Source of the DNA: Bacteroidota bacterium
GTDB lineage: Bacteria; Bacteroidota; Bacteroidia; Chitinophagales; Chitinophagaceae
Direction of reading: 5' to 3'
DNA length: 64,000 nucleotides
NCBI GenBank assembly: GCA_016715505.1
Contig: JADJZY010000034.1
Span: forward strand, 310,001-374,000
Shown here: piece by piece, positions 48,528-59,760 of the stretch
Layout of the letters: the number at the start of each line of letters is the position of its first letter
How positions within the stretch are numbered: the stretch's first letter is position 1
Notes under the pieces: model-generated
What the model was told of the DNA's origin: nothing
The model's database searches: none
The model's input: the letters and a program-made list of their open reading frames with translations, nothing else
Translations under genes and position numbers: made by a program

Positions 48528-50153
48528 CTAAAGTTTTATTACTTTTTGAATGACTTTTTGTGAGCCTTTCATCATTTCCACGTAATACATGCCAGGGGGC
48601 CATGCTTCGGTATTGATGCGGTAATTATTGCCTTTTATGGTACCCTTGTAAATACTATTCCCATTGACCTCATAAACTTGAATCTTCGTTGAACCCAATG
48701 CCCATTTGTCTGCCAATTCAATCTGTATTTCATTTTTGGCCGGATTGGGATAAATTTTTGCACCAATTTGATCTTTATCGGTTTGTGTAACTTGTAAAGG
48801 TGACTCATCCAAAGTCATCATCATAAGAATATAATTGTCCTTGCCGCATTTTAAATTATTGTTGGAGTCGGTACTATTTACGATGCAGCCAATTTTATGG
48901 TCATTGACAAAAAGACTCCAAGGATAATCCTGTCCTTTGCCATTTACCGTATAGGAAGCGACCAAATTACAATTGCTGTCAACCTTACCAATCCAGGTAT
49001 TGGAAACCCCCGGCGAAATATTTTGTTCTACATCTCCACCACTACTTCTTGTCTCCCCTATGATATACATATGATTCTTAAAAAATAGCGCATCCCACAA
49101 TGTACAATCATCCTGAGTCCAACCTAAGTTAATTGGACCATAGGCTTTGCCATAGTGGATATGTCCGCTCGAGTCAATTTTGTAAGTAAACATATTGTCC
49201 ATGCGGTTTTGGGGTAAATAATTCATAGATGTCATATAAGCCAGTTCGTTTTCTGTCGTATCAACATAACCGCTGATATAAAATACCTGATTGGCCGTAT
49301 CGCATTGAAGTTTAACCGGTGTATCCCATCGCGAAGTGCCGTAACGTTTCTTTACGATATCTATTCCATTACTATCCAGAATGTGAAACATATTGTCCAT
49401 TTGACTTAAAGCCTGTGACCCAACATGTCGGCATTGGTGAAGCAGTATAATAACTCATAGCCAACTTATTCGGGTTTAGCCATTTTAACTGGGCTATATT
49501 CTCTTCATCGTTTCCGCTCAATACCCGTATCCATTGTTTATTAAATGCGGTATCATATTTAGCAAACCAAACATCTGCATTTAAAAACCAAAACTCGGAT
49601 GTGTAAAATCATAATCCGCCGCATTCGTCATTCCTGCCATATAGATCATCCCATCCGGGCCTATATCTAAATCCTGTATCATACTGCCATTGCCACCCCC
49701 AAATGTCTTCCCCTTTATGATTTGTCCCTGCGTCGTAACTTCTACCATCCATATTTCCTGCGCACTATAGGTATGTCCATACCAAACATCCCCATCATTG
49801 CTACTGGTCGTACCGGCCAGGAGTAAATTGCCATTCGGCAATTCCCGAATAAATTGTAACTCATCATTGTCTGTACCCCCAAAATACTTGGTCCACACAG
49901 TATCCATCTGCTGATTAAACTTAATAAAAATGGCATCTATAGCCCTACCTGCCCTAGACACTTGACCTACACCAAACATCTCATTGCTTTTGGTAGTAAT
50001 GGCACGTCGATATAACCGTCCACTTGTCGTTAGAGTATCTTTTGGATGGCAGAATTTTTTTGAAATAAAAAAACTATGCTTTAAATCGGGTTGGGCAAAG
50101 GCCCCAGTGCAGACTACAAAAAACAAAAAAAGCAAATAACAAAATGGTTTCAT
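48528..50153 (-). CDS. T9SS-sorted protein, tandem copy A (two frameshifts)
   Basis: The best-preserved copy, about 541 residues. It has a signal peptide MKPFCYLLFLFFVVCTGAFA, then a beta-rich body with repeated GG-x-D-x-D-E phrases (TVWTKYFGGTDNDELQFIREL, GNLLLAGTTSSNDGDVW, KTFGGGNGSMIQDLDIGPDGMIYMAGMT). This is typical of Bacteroidota proteins with delta-60/SBBP-like propeller repeats. After shifts near 49582 and 49420 it continues DNMFHILDSNGIDIVKKRYG to the type A sorting domain: AKIYPNPAKNEIQIELADKW, GMYYVEMMKGSQKVIQKVIKL. It is predicted to be secreted through T9SS. Ligand or activity unknown. Confidence 0.82.
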
Positions 50154-50175
50154 AATCAATGTTTGTATAAAATTA

Positions 50176-50722
50176 AACCTAGAAATTCATATTTTCCAAA
50201 AATTTAACAAAATATATTTTGCAAGTACGAAAGAAAGCCAGTGTAAAATGGTCACTAACCACATTGGTTTTCAGAAATAAAAATCTTGCAAACCCATGCC
50301 AATATTGATGCCATATATTACCAACGGCACTATCTATCTAGGGTCTGCTGGTTAACGTGAAACTAGTTGATTTCATTACATGGAGTAGCAAATTATACTC
50401 ATTTAGATGCACAATAATTATTCAAATCCCTCCAATATGCTTGCATTTTATTTTATCATTTTCACTTCTCACCGGCATCTTCAACTTCTGCGTCAACGTC
50501 CAATGGATGCCCGTACGTAAGGGGCTATCCCTTGTACGCTTCCTTGAATTTGAAGCGCCCGTGAGACAATCAGCAGCCCCTAGCTAAATGGAATGCATTT
50601 TTTTTTGCCCAGATCGAAGCCAGATGCCGAGCACGGGAGAATTGTGGGAGGGCCGGAAAAAGCCATGTAGCAAATCTCCTTCTTATGCCAAAAAGTTCTT
50701 TCAAATAAAATGGATGCTCAAT
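50176..50722. other. Intergenic region without recognised gene
   Basis: About 550 bases between copy A and the hydrolase-repeat gene. A short plus frame (50357-50587) is not credible: no start context and odd composition. The segment 50480-50590 is richer in GC than its surroundings and could be a remnant of something, but I cannot identify it. TATATTTTG on the minus strand near 50213-50221 is a possible promoter remnant for copy A. Confidence 0.4.
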
Positions 50723-53700
50723 TTATTGCCTCAATAACTTGATGACTTTGAAATAGGTTCATTATCGCGATTCATTTGTACGTGCAAATAATACTGCCCC
50801 GTTGACAGATAGGACAAATCAATGCTTTGCGTATTTTTTTCAGAAATTCCGGACATCAAAACCCTTCCGGATACATCTCGTATGGAATAATTCCAATAAG
50901 CATCATAACTGATTCCTATCCGGATGGTTGTTTGCCCACTGACCGGATTAGGAAATAAACTCACTGCTTCAACATCCTCAATCGTGATGGAATTACTGTT
51001 TACTTCACATCCATTTAAATCAGTTAACAAAACTGAATAAACACCATTCGAAGGAATTAACAAGGCACCTTCATTGGTTGAATCAATGAGTAAGCCATTT
51101 TGAAACCACTTATATTGAATACCTTGTTCTAACACACGTAGATAAGTGTAATCTTTCACCAATTTTGGTTGATCAGCGGCAAATGGAGGAAGATAGAGTG
51201 CGGTATCAACATTCACTACACATCCATTCGAATCTTGAATAAAGTTTAATTGATAGTAAGAAGGATCTAGCATTAAAAAGCCACTAGAATCATTAAGAAT
51301 TTTTGTCTGATCCTGATTGTTTAAATTATAATTCAAGGTCCAGGGTTTTAATCCATCCAATGCAAATCGAAATATATGTTGTTTGAGTGAACAATGTGGA
51401 CTTAATTCAGTAATCTGCATTTTTGGAGGTTCATTGGCAATCACCAAGGTATCATCGATGACTATGACACAGCCCACCTCATCGCTAATTTCTTTGATGA
51501 TAAATTTCCCGTTTTTAAGATGGGTTATGAGATTGGCAGGCGGTAGCAATACAAATTCAGTCAGATTATTTTTAGTAATCCAAAGCCGGACTGAATCAGT
51601 AGTAAACAAATTTAAAACCAATGCTGTGGAATCCGAAACACAATCATATTGCAATGAATAACCCTGATATTGCATGGGTGTATAATTTGCTAAAAACGGA
51701 ATATTTAAAATATTTCCACAACCCGTTGCATCCAACATATAATCAAAGAAATAATTCCCATTGGGTAGGGTGATGAAAAGCGTATCCGATGCGCTTATAA
51801 AAGTTTGGCTGATCCCGTTATACGTATAGTAATAGGTATAAGGTTTAATCCCACCCTGACTCACCATTTTAACCTGATACTTACCAATCACACAATTAAC
51901 TTCCGGTTTTAAAATTACCGATACCGGCTTGCGATAGTTATGATGAATGGTATCGTTGATTACAATTGTGCAATAAGAATCTTGTATATACTCCATGACA
52001 TAAATCGAATCTTGAAGATACATTTCAACGAGTCCACCTGCATTACTCATTGCTTGAAAACTATTTCCGGTTTGCAAACTTTTATAATGAATGGTTCGGG
52101 CTCCGGTGCCGGATGTAATATATTGTATCCATAATTTCTCAGAATCACAATCAAAGGTTTGCGTCAACTTCTGAAAGATCAAACTATCAATATTCTGATT
52201 CAAATAATGATTCAACGATTTTTGGCATAAGGTAACATCACTCACCGACTGAATGAGGTATTCACCTTTCGGAAAATACATGACCGGATTGGGTTGCATA
52301 AAAGTAACAGAGGTATTTTGCGTAACTGTTCCCAATAAATCATAATTAACTTTCCAAGGTGCATTTCCGCTTAAATTCAACTGCACTTGCATTTTATTCG
52401 AATCACAATTATAAAATTGCGAAACGACTGATGCCTGAATGGGTTGATAATTCACGGAGTAATTTAAACCGGGATTAATCGTGCAATTCGCATCACTGAT
52501 TTGGGTAATGGTCCAGTTACCGTTCCCTAAAAATAGTTCAGATAAATTATTACTAAAACTGCGACTATAATTGACGATACCATCTGTATACTGAACAAGC
52601 CAAGGGGCATTCCCGTAAAATTGAAATTGAATTCGATATTGATTACTATCGCAATAGTACCCTTGCGAAAGAATAGCATAATTGAAAGGCTGGAATTGAA
52701 AATTAAAAGCCTGATTGATTGTTTGAATACAATTGGTGGCGTCTTTAACGGCATCGATGGTATATAAACCATTATTCAAATACAAATCCAAAGAATTTAC
52801 TGATATGTTGATCTGATAGGGAATGCCATTGATGGTATAAAAAGTGTGTATGGGGCATTACCTTCTAGATCAATATGTAGATGGGTTTTGTTACTGTCAC
52901 AATTATAAACGGGATTACTCAATTGAACCTCTATTGTATCGAAATTCAATGTGAAGTTTTGCGATAAGTTTAGTGAACATCCTGTGCCATCAATCACTTG
53001 CTGCAGTTGATATTGTCCGTTGTTTAAATACCATTGCCCGGAAGCAGCAAAAACCTGATTACCGGGAATGCCATCTTTTAAATAATTGAAGGTATATGGA
53101 GCATTTCCACCAAGCTGAAGATTCAAACTCCCTTTTAAAGAATCACAGGAATAAACAGGATTAGAAATCAATGCACTTAAAGAACTAAATTGAATATTAA
53201 AAACCTCCGCGACAAGTTCAACACACTGGGTGGCATCTGAAATTGAAATGAGCGAATACAATCCATTATCCCAATACAAATCGACCGTATCTTGATTGCT
53301 GCTTAATTGATAGAGTTGCCCGTTCCGAACATAAGTCAGGATATAAGGTGCATTACCTTGCAAAAAACAACGGATATTGGCTTTAGAGGAATCACAATTA
53401 TAAATAGGTGACGTATGAGTGAAACTAAGTGTTTTAAAATTCAAAACCTCCATTTGATTGATTAACAGGTTACATCCTGTAAAATCATTTATTTGTTGAA
53501 ATTGATACGTTCCATTTTCAAAATAAGTATTGACTTGATTCTGGCTCATAAGCAATGAATCATTGAATCCATTTTTTTGATAAAACAATTTATAGGGCGC
53601 ATTTCCAGCGAGTTCCCATTGAATGAGTGATTTAGCCGAATCACAGACATACAAAGGCGTCGTGAAATTTACCGCGAGCGTATCAAAATTCAGTGTAAAA

Positions 53701-55953
53701 AATTCACTCATTGGTTTGATACATCCATTTGAATCGCTGACATTCACAAATTGATAAGTTCCATTGTTCAACCAATATTGTGTTTGAAAATTGTTGAAAG
53801 TACCCGATACCAAACTGCCATTGCGATTATAGGAAATCGTAAATGGTCGATCTCCTTCTAACTGAATCTCAAACATTGATTTTAAGGAATCACAAACAAA
53901 TTGAGGCGAATTGGAGACATACTCTAATGTATCGTGTTGAATAACAAGTGGAATATTAAAAGCCTTTTTACAAAGGGTAGCGTCTTTGATGGAATCAATC
54001 TGATAATTCCCATTTCCCCATAAAAAACTGGAATTGGCACTGGGCAAAATTTGCATTTCTCCTATTCCATTTTTTCGGTAAAACAGTTGCATGGGAAATT
54101 GCCCTGTACTTGATACCTGAATCTCCTCTTTGACTGAATCACAATGAAAAGTTCGATTGATTGACAAAAGCTGAATTGGCAGATTGTTAACTTGAAATAC
54201 TTGATTCAATAACAACTGACAACCTGCACTGTCGGTCATTTCAGCGATCAGAATATTTCCATTTCCTACCCACAAATTATGAGATGTATCAACAATAGCT
54301 GCGGTTTTATATTGTCCGGCTTCGTAATACACCAATGTGATAGGGAAAATACCTCTTACATGTAATTGAATTTTACTTTTCAAACTGTCGCATACATATA
54401 AAGGTGCATCCGCTGTTGCTTTCAAGGTATCATGAACAATACGAATCGTATCCTGTAAAATGCGTGTGCAGAAACTGGCATCACTGATTTGGTTGACAGG
54501 ATATTTCCCTTTTGACAATGCAAGAAATATCGAATCATTTAAGCTACTGTAGTTAGCAGGATAACCCGGAATAGCCCATTGTAGTAAAAAGGGCGCTTGG
54601 CCCTCTAGGTTAATTTTCAGACTATCTTTTGATTGACACAATCACGGCTTAAATAATTCCAGGATAAATTTGGCTTAAGACTTTTTGATATTTTTTAGAC
54701 TTACACAGGGGGGTGTTTTTGATATCGGTAATATTAAAAAACTGATAAGTCCCTGCCTGAAAAAGGGTCAAATCAGCGGTCGTATCATTGACCGTGATAT
54801 TTTGAACAAATGTACTATCCCGAAACATCTGCATTTGAAAGGGCGGACTTCCAAATAGTCGAAGCCTGATTTTGACACTATCTGCTACACATTGCCCGGG
54901 AAGCTGTGTGATTTCGATTTTGGGGCGACGGATACATCGACTTAAAAAAGTATCTGCCGCTACAAATGGAATGGCATGATTGTAGAGGCCATAATGATAT
55001 TGAATATTACAATGATTGCCCCATTTATTCTGCGAACGGTGAAAGGGGTATTCTTGCAAAAGAGAAACGACATCAGCTGAGCCCCAGGAATAAAAATAAT
55101 AACCCATATTTTGAGTCATGGAATCTTTAATATTATCTGAGCTGTATACATTAAAGATACTATCCTGAATTAAACCTGAAGGACCGGATGCATAAAAAGC
55201 AGTATCCCAGGTCGTTGAATAGCCTGAGCAAACCAACGATGCATCGGGGTCTGTTTCAACAGCAGTAATCATGCTGGTTGTGCCGCCCTGCGACAGCCCA
55301 TAAATAATAACTTTACGATACTTGGTTTTCAAATATTTTACAATGGCAAAACATTCAATGAATAAATTGGAAGTATAACTCGTACCGCGATTGGTTAATA
55401 CCGGATACAAATTCGGCTCGGATAATTTAAAATTACCATAACGGATAGCCCGGATGTCCTCATTCGGCTTAATGTACATATACATATCGCCGTGCTTCAA
55501 ACAACTTTCTGGCAACCCAAAATAAATACTATTGTAATAATTGTGGTAATTAGCAGGTACATTACTCAGGATTTGCGAACTCTGATTATTACCTGTTCCG
55601 GGAATCACAAAAATGGCGGTATTCTTCATCCCGGTATCCACTTTATAGAAATAGGCACTGCTGTTTTTATTGTTTAAACTAAAATTCAATTGAAACGCAT
55701 TTCCGGCACAGGGTAAAATATTTGTGGCCGTGGAAATACTCGCATAACTGCCATAACATTCATTCGAAGTAAAAACAAATCTTTGATATGCCGAATCCAG
55801 TTGAAATAAATTATAAACGCCCTTATACAAATATTTGGAAAGGGAAGTATCTGTCGAATAAATAGGTTGATTAAAAGCCCATGCAATAGATTGTGCCTTT
55901 AAATGGACCTGAAATACAGCAACAAACCAAAAGATTAAAATCGACCTCCACAT
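50723..55953 (-). CDS. T9SS-secreted alpha/beta-hydrolase with 15 cysteine-paired repeats (frameshifts)
   Basis: Three open segments (55953-54649, 54641-52797, 52791-50731) form one protein of about 1740 residues. Signal peptide MWRSILIFWFVAVFQVHLKAQ. Residues to about 340 form an alpha/beta-hydrolase with the nucleophile elbow YGLSQGG and a later YNHAIPF (His candidate). Then come 15 repeats of 75-80 residues. Each starts with a Y-x-CDS-x-K-like phrase, has a GNAPY-x-L-x-Y core and an NGxYQ turn, and ends IxDxxGC. The C-terminus is a type A sorting domain (VSLFPNPVSGQTTIRIG, STGQYYLHVQMN). The last shift, beside 50750, restores FKVIKLLRQ with a stop at 50723. Substrate unknown. Confidence 0.82.
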
Positions 55954-55983
55954 GAAGGGTCTAAAATAATCAAAATAACTGAA

Positions 55984-56520
55984 TCATGGTGTCAGCTCTC
56001 GGATAATTTTCGCCGGACAGCCTGCAATAACCACATGAGACGGAAATGACTTGGTCACCACACTATTCGCCCCAACTGTTACATGGTCACCCAATACCAC
56101 GCCTGGCAATATGCTCACATTCCCACCAATCCAACAATTTTTTCCGATCCTGATATTTGCAGTTACATATTTATTTCGATCGATGAGGTCGTGATTCGCT
56201 GTTTGCACACTCACATTCCATGCCCAAATCGTATCTTCTCCTATCGTTAAAGTTGAACCATCTGCAATCCCAAAATAACATCCACCGCTTACAGCAAAGC
56301 TTTTTAACACACTTGCACTATCATTTTCGATGATAATATTATTTGCTCCGGATACGAGGGTTGTATAGTGCACACTAAATGGCACCTCTGCATTGATTCG
56401 CCAAACCCTCTGATACCACCAATTTAAACAAAACAATGATTCCGGAATATCCACGGCATGATATTTCCCTCCGAAAGATTTCAGCAACTTCCTGAATATT
56501 TTTTGTACAATTCGTATCAT
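55984..56520 (-). CDS. Hexapeptide-repeat acyltransferase of the glycan cluster
   Basis: An intact 178-residue protein with left-handed beta-helix turns (IIIENDSASVLKSF, GSTLTIGEDTIWAW, IRIGKNCWIGGNVSILPGVVLGDHVTVGANSVV) and the end AGCPAKIIREL, as in maltose/galactoside O-acetyltransferases. It contains SVQTANHDLIDR, with the conserved catalytic-type His. It probably O-acetylates a sugar of the glycan. Its ATG overlaps the TGA of the flippase gene (ATGA). Confidence 0.85.
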   Translation of the reverse strand: MIRIVQKIFRKLLKSFGGKYHAVDIPESLFCLNWWYQRVWRINAEVPFSVHYTTLVSGANNIIIENDSASVLKSFAVSGGCYFGIADGSTLTIGEDTIWAWNVSVQTANHDLIDRNKYVTANIRIGKNCWIGGNVSILPGVVLGDHVTVGANSVVTKSFPSHVVIAGCPAKIIRELTP

Positions 56521-58040
56521 TTCAACAATTGATAAAAACGCTTTCCGAAGAATGGAATTTTTTCAAAAATAACACGCATTGGTTCAATATCCATAAAACG
56601 TAATTTAATAAATAAAATAATGAGCACAGGAAGGGTGAGCGAAATGGAGCTACTCAATATGATCCATAAAGGGGCATTGAAAAATCCGAAAATGATTTTG
56701 ACAGCTGCAATAAATACCGAGGAAATAAACACGATCAGGATTAACTTTTTCCAATCCACATAATCGGATAATCGAACACCTAACTGGCGAACGGTAAAAT
56801 AAACCTGTATAAAAGCGAGTAAATAAACGCTCACGATGGTTCCAAGCGCACAGCCCATAACGCCATACCATTTCGACAACAAAAGATTCAACACCAGATT
56901 GGCCAATACGAAAATGATAAAACTAATCAAAACAAATTTTGATTTTCGGAGTAAGATGAGCACATCTGTATAGTTCTGCACCCTGATCAACAAAGCAGTT
57001 GTGAAAATCATAAACACCGGAATACTCTCTGCATATTTAGAAGAGTAATAAAACAGGATAAACTCTTCACTAAAAAAGATAAAATAAATAGCCACCGGAA
57101 AAAGAATCACGGCTGTTGTTGTCATGATTTTTCGTTTGATATTCGCCAGCGTCAGATGATTCCCGTCATGGATTAACATCGACATATCTCCCATAAAAAC
57201 TGTTGAGATCGTTCCATACAAAGTCCCTATCACCGGAATTTCGAAACTCCCATTTTTATACACCGCATAAGCTTCTTCATTGAGATTGATACTAATTACA
57301 AAACCGGACATATAGGTGTAAGAGGCCCCTAGCAATTCCACGATATAGAGGGGAAAGGCCAAGACAGCCATTTCACGAAAAATTTGCCGATTGAATTTGC
57401 CATTTAAATGCCCCATTTTGAACAACTTCCATAACTGAATCAGGGATGATAGCAATGGCTCAAGACTATAAACAACCATCATACCAACCAGGGAATGATA
57501 ATAATGCACCGCTATAAATGCCAATAACAGTTTTGTCAGATTGGTACCAACCGATAAAAACAAAATGAACTTAGATTGATTGAGCCGAATCAATGCCTGA
57601 TTCAACACATTGTTTAATTTTAATCCCAACAAAAAAGGCGCAAAGAGTATGAGCAGTGGAGTAATGGCCGGATTATTAAACAAGTGCCCGGCAAATAATG
57701 AACTCAGCAACATCAACAACACGCCGGCAAGTGCCGAAACTCCGGAAAATATTAAGAGTGTTTTTAAACTATCTTCAAATGGGTAATTGGGTTTGGTAAA
57801 TGCCATCATCGCAATTTGAACGACGGCGATGGAAACCAAAATACCAATAAAATCGGCTATTAAAAGTACCTGAGAATATGTTCCATATTCCTCCTGGGGC
57901 AATGCCCTGACCAAATAAGGGGTAAACAAAAATAGCAGAATGAGATTAATGGCCTGTGATAAAACCAGGAGGATGATATTCGTCGATTTGCTATTCAATC
58001 TGCTCGCTTTAGGATTGATACATTCTTTCGATGATTTCAA
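56517..58040 (-). CDS. Polysaccharide flippase, Wzx/MATE-like (1)
   Basis: An intact 507-residue protein with about 12-14 hydrophobic helices (IILLVLSQAINLILLFLFTPYLV at the start, then SALAGVLLMLLSSLFAG, IILSSSISLTLPVLIILFI near the end). This matches the oligosaccharide flippase family that moves lipid-linked sugar units across the inner membrane. Its start overlaps the oxidoreductase gene by 32 bases, so translation is probably coupled. Confidence 0.88.
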   Translation of the reverse strand: MKSSKECINPKASRLNSKSTNIILLVLSQAINLILLFLFTPYLVRALPQEEYGTYSQVLLIADFIGILVSIAVVQIAMMAFTKPNYPFEDSLKTLLIFSGVSALAGVLLMLLSSLFAGHLFNNPAITPLLILFAPFLLGLKLNNVLNQALIRLNQSKFILFLSVGTNLTKLLLAFIAVHYYHSLVGMMVVYSLEPLLSSLIQLWKLFKMGHLNGKFNRQIFREMAVLAFPLYIVELLGASYTYMSGFVISINLNEEAYAVYKNGSFEIPVIGTLYGTISTVFMGDMSMLIHDGNHLTLANIKRKIMTTTAVILFPVAIYFIFFSEEFILFYYSSKYAESIPVFMIFTTALLIRVQNYTDVLILLRKSKFVLISFIIFVLANLVLNLLLSKWYGVMGCALGTIVSVYLLAFIQVYFTVRQLGVRLSDYVDWKKLILIVFISSVFIAAVKIIFGFFNAPLWIILSSSISLTLPVLIILFIKLRFMDIEPMRVIFEKIPFFGKRFYQLLK

Positions 58041-59022
58041 CCACTTTTAATCCCTCCAATGCATTGGTAGTGATTTGATTTCGGCCCTTTAATACATCCA
58101 CTACATTTTCGATGACAAAATGGTGATTGGCTGCACTCCCCTTGTAAGCCCCGTAGTCGTTGCCCGGGTTGGTTGGCGCCAATTCCGGCATCTGGTAATC
58201 TTTTACATGACAGTATTCAACCTTGTCCATATACTGACCGCCTATTTTCACACTTCCATTTTCGGCAATGATGGTCATGGAACTTTCCAGATTACAATCC
58301 CAAATAGACGTCGAAAAATTGACACAACCCATACCGCCATTCACAAATTCAAACTGTATCACACCGGAATCTTCTTTAAATTCAGTGAGTTTACTATGAT
58401 TGAAATTATTAAAACGGGATTGAATATTTTGAATATCCCCGAAAAGCCAATACATCAAGTCGATGAAATGAGAAAATTGCGTAAATAAAGTTCCTCCATC
58501 CAATTCAAGTTTGCCATGCCAACTTTCAGGCTTATAATATCGGTTATCCCGATTCCAGTAACAATTGAGCTGCACCATGTATATCTGCCCAAGATTGTTG
58601 CTTTCAATCAACTCTTTAATCCATGCACTTGGCGGGCTATAACGATTTTGCATCACTGCAAAAACATGTTTATGCACATGCAGGGCTTTGAATATGACCT
58701 TTTCGGCATCTTGTTTATTCAAGGCCATTGGTTTCTCAATGACCACATGTTTACGAGATTCCAAACATTGCATAGCCTGTGAAGCATGAAAACCATTCGG
58801 TGAAGCGATATTAACCACATCGGTTTGCTGCGCCTCAGGTGATTTGAGAAAGTCTTCCAGGGTATTATAAAAAGGAACATCGTATTGATCAATCCCCAAA
58901 TTTGCGCGGTCTTTCACGTCAATAAGAGCGAGCAAACGACTTTCCTGATTTCTCGAAATCATTTCAGCATGGCGTTTGCCAATATGACCACATCCGACGA
59001 CTGCAAAATTGATGGTTGACAT
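58009..59022 (-). CDS. Gfo/Idh/MocA-family sugar-nucleotide dehydrogenase, WbpB/WlbA-like
   Basis: An intact 337-residue protein with a Rossmann start FAVVGCGHIGKRHAEMI, VVNIASPNGFHASQAMQCLE and the catalytic EKPMAL. Family features for WlbA/WbpB are NRYSPPSAWIKEL, the active-site DGGTLFTQFSHFIDLMYWL and NPGNDYGAYKGSAANHH. These enzymes oxidise UDP-N-acetylglucosaminuronate at C3, the second step to UDP-2,3-diacetamido-2,3-dideoxy-glucuronate. The assignment is strengthened by the WbpD-like gene immediately upstream, whose stop overlaps this ATG (TAATG). Confidence 0.85.
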   Translation of the reverse strand: MSTINFAVVGCGHIGKRHAEMISRNQESRLLALIDVKDRANLGIDQYDVPFYNTLEDFLKSPEAQQTDVVNIASPNGFHASQAMQCLESRKHVVIEKPMALNKQDAEKVIFKALHVHKHVFAVMQNRYSPPSAWIKELIESNNLGQIYMVQLNCYWNRDNRYYKPESWHGKLELDGGTLFTQFSHFIDLMYWLFGDIQNIQSRFNNFNHSKLTEFKEDSGVIQFEFVNGGMGCVNFSTSIWDCNLESSMTIIAENGSVKIGGQYMDKVEYCHVKDYQMPELAPTNPGNDYGAYKGSAANHHFVIENVVDVLKGRNQITTNALEGLKVVEIIERMYQS

Positions 59023-59600
59023 TATTGAATTCTTTTAACGGTATGATTGATTAATTGATAGACTTGCTGGCTTTCGGCACAGGTAGCCAGACCTTTTTCA
59101 TCAAACTGAAGTCGATGGCCAAATTCACTCATCCAACCAATTTGACGAGCCGGATTACCAACCACAAGGGCATAATCCGGAACATTTTTTGTCACAACAG
59201 CACCTGCGCCTATAAATGCATATTGTCCGATGTCGTGGCCACAAACAATGGTAGCATTGGCTCCTATACTGGCACCCGTTCCAACATGGGTTTTATCGTA
59301 TTGCCCCCGACGATTCACGCCAGAGCGCGGATTCGTAACATTGGTAAATACACAGGATGGCCCAAGAAATACATCGTCGCCGCAAGTAACTCCGGTGTAA
59401 ATGGAGACATTATTTTGGATTTTAACATTCCGTCCAAGAATGACCTCGGGTGAAATCACCACATTTTGCCCAATATTACATTGATCGCCAATGGTACATG
59501 CCGGCATGATATGACTAAAGTGCCAAATTTTAACCCCTTTTCCAATGACGCAACCATCATCAACGACGGCTGTTGGATGTACAAAATAATCCTGCTCCAT
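59022..59600 (-). CDS. WbpD/WlbB-like UDP-amino-sugar N-acetyltransferase
   Basis: An intact 192-residue left-handed beta-helix protein: FVHPTAVVDDGCVIGKGVKIWHFSHIM, then GDDVFLGPSCVFTNVTNPRSG, THVGTGASIGANATIVCGHDIG and PDYALVVGNPARQIGWMSE. The run KIWHFSHI and NVTNPRSG are typical of WbpD/WlbB, which acetylates the 3-amino group of UDP-2-acetamido-3-amino-glucuronate. It is coupled to the dehydrogenase. The aminotransferase (WbpE) between these two steps is not in the window. Confidence 0.88.
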   Translation of the reverse strand: MEQDYFVHPTAVVDDGCVIGKGVKIWHFSHIMPACTIGDQCNIGQNVVISPEVILGRNVKIQNNVSIYTGVTCGDDVFLGPSCVFTNVTNPRSGVNRRGQYDKTHVGTGASIGANATIVCGHDIGQYAFIGAGAVVTKNVPDYALVVGNPARQIGWMSEFGHRLQFDEKGLATCAESQQVYQLINHTVKRIQ

Positions 59601-59760
59601 ATCTTTCAGCCGCGAAATTATAAAAAATCAGGGAGCCTACAAGGATAGAATTTGAATATTCCTGACCAATCAGTGATTTAAGCCCGCAAGCCTTCTAAAA
59701 AAAATTAAAAACAGGTTCAAATGATTCGATAGTTTGAATCCGGTTGGTTCAGCCAGGCGG

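Larger units (their letters stand above)
45179..50165 (-). repeat. Three tandem copies of a ~1.7-kb gene unit
   Basis: Gene starts at 50153, 48452 and 46783 are 1701 and 1669 bases apart. The 75-base spacers 46784-46858 and 48453-48527 are almost identical, from tcaatgtttgtataaaatt to ggtggcctacaatcatccat-like ends, so gene and upstream region were duplicated together. The region upstream of copy A differs after about 50175. Confidence 0.85.

Noticed and set aside
50357..50587. Plus-strand 76-codon ORF between the T9SS genes
   Set aside because: No start context, no similarity I recognise and mixed composition; kept as unexplained intergenic sequence.
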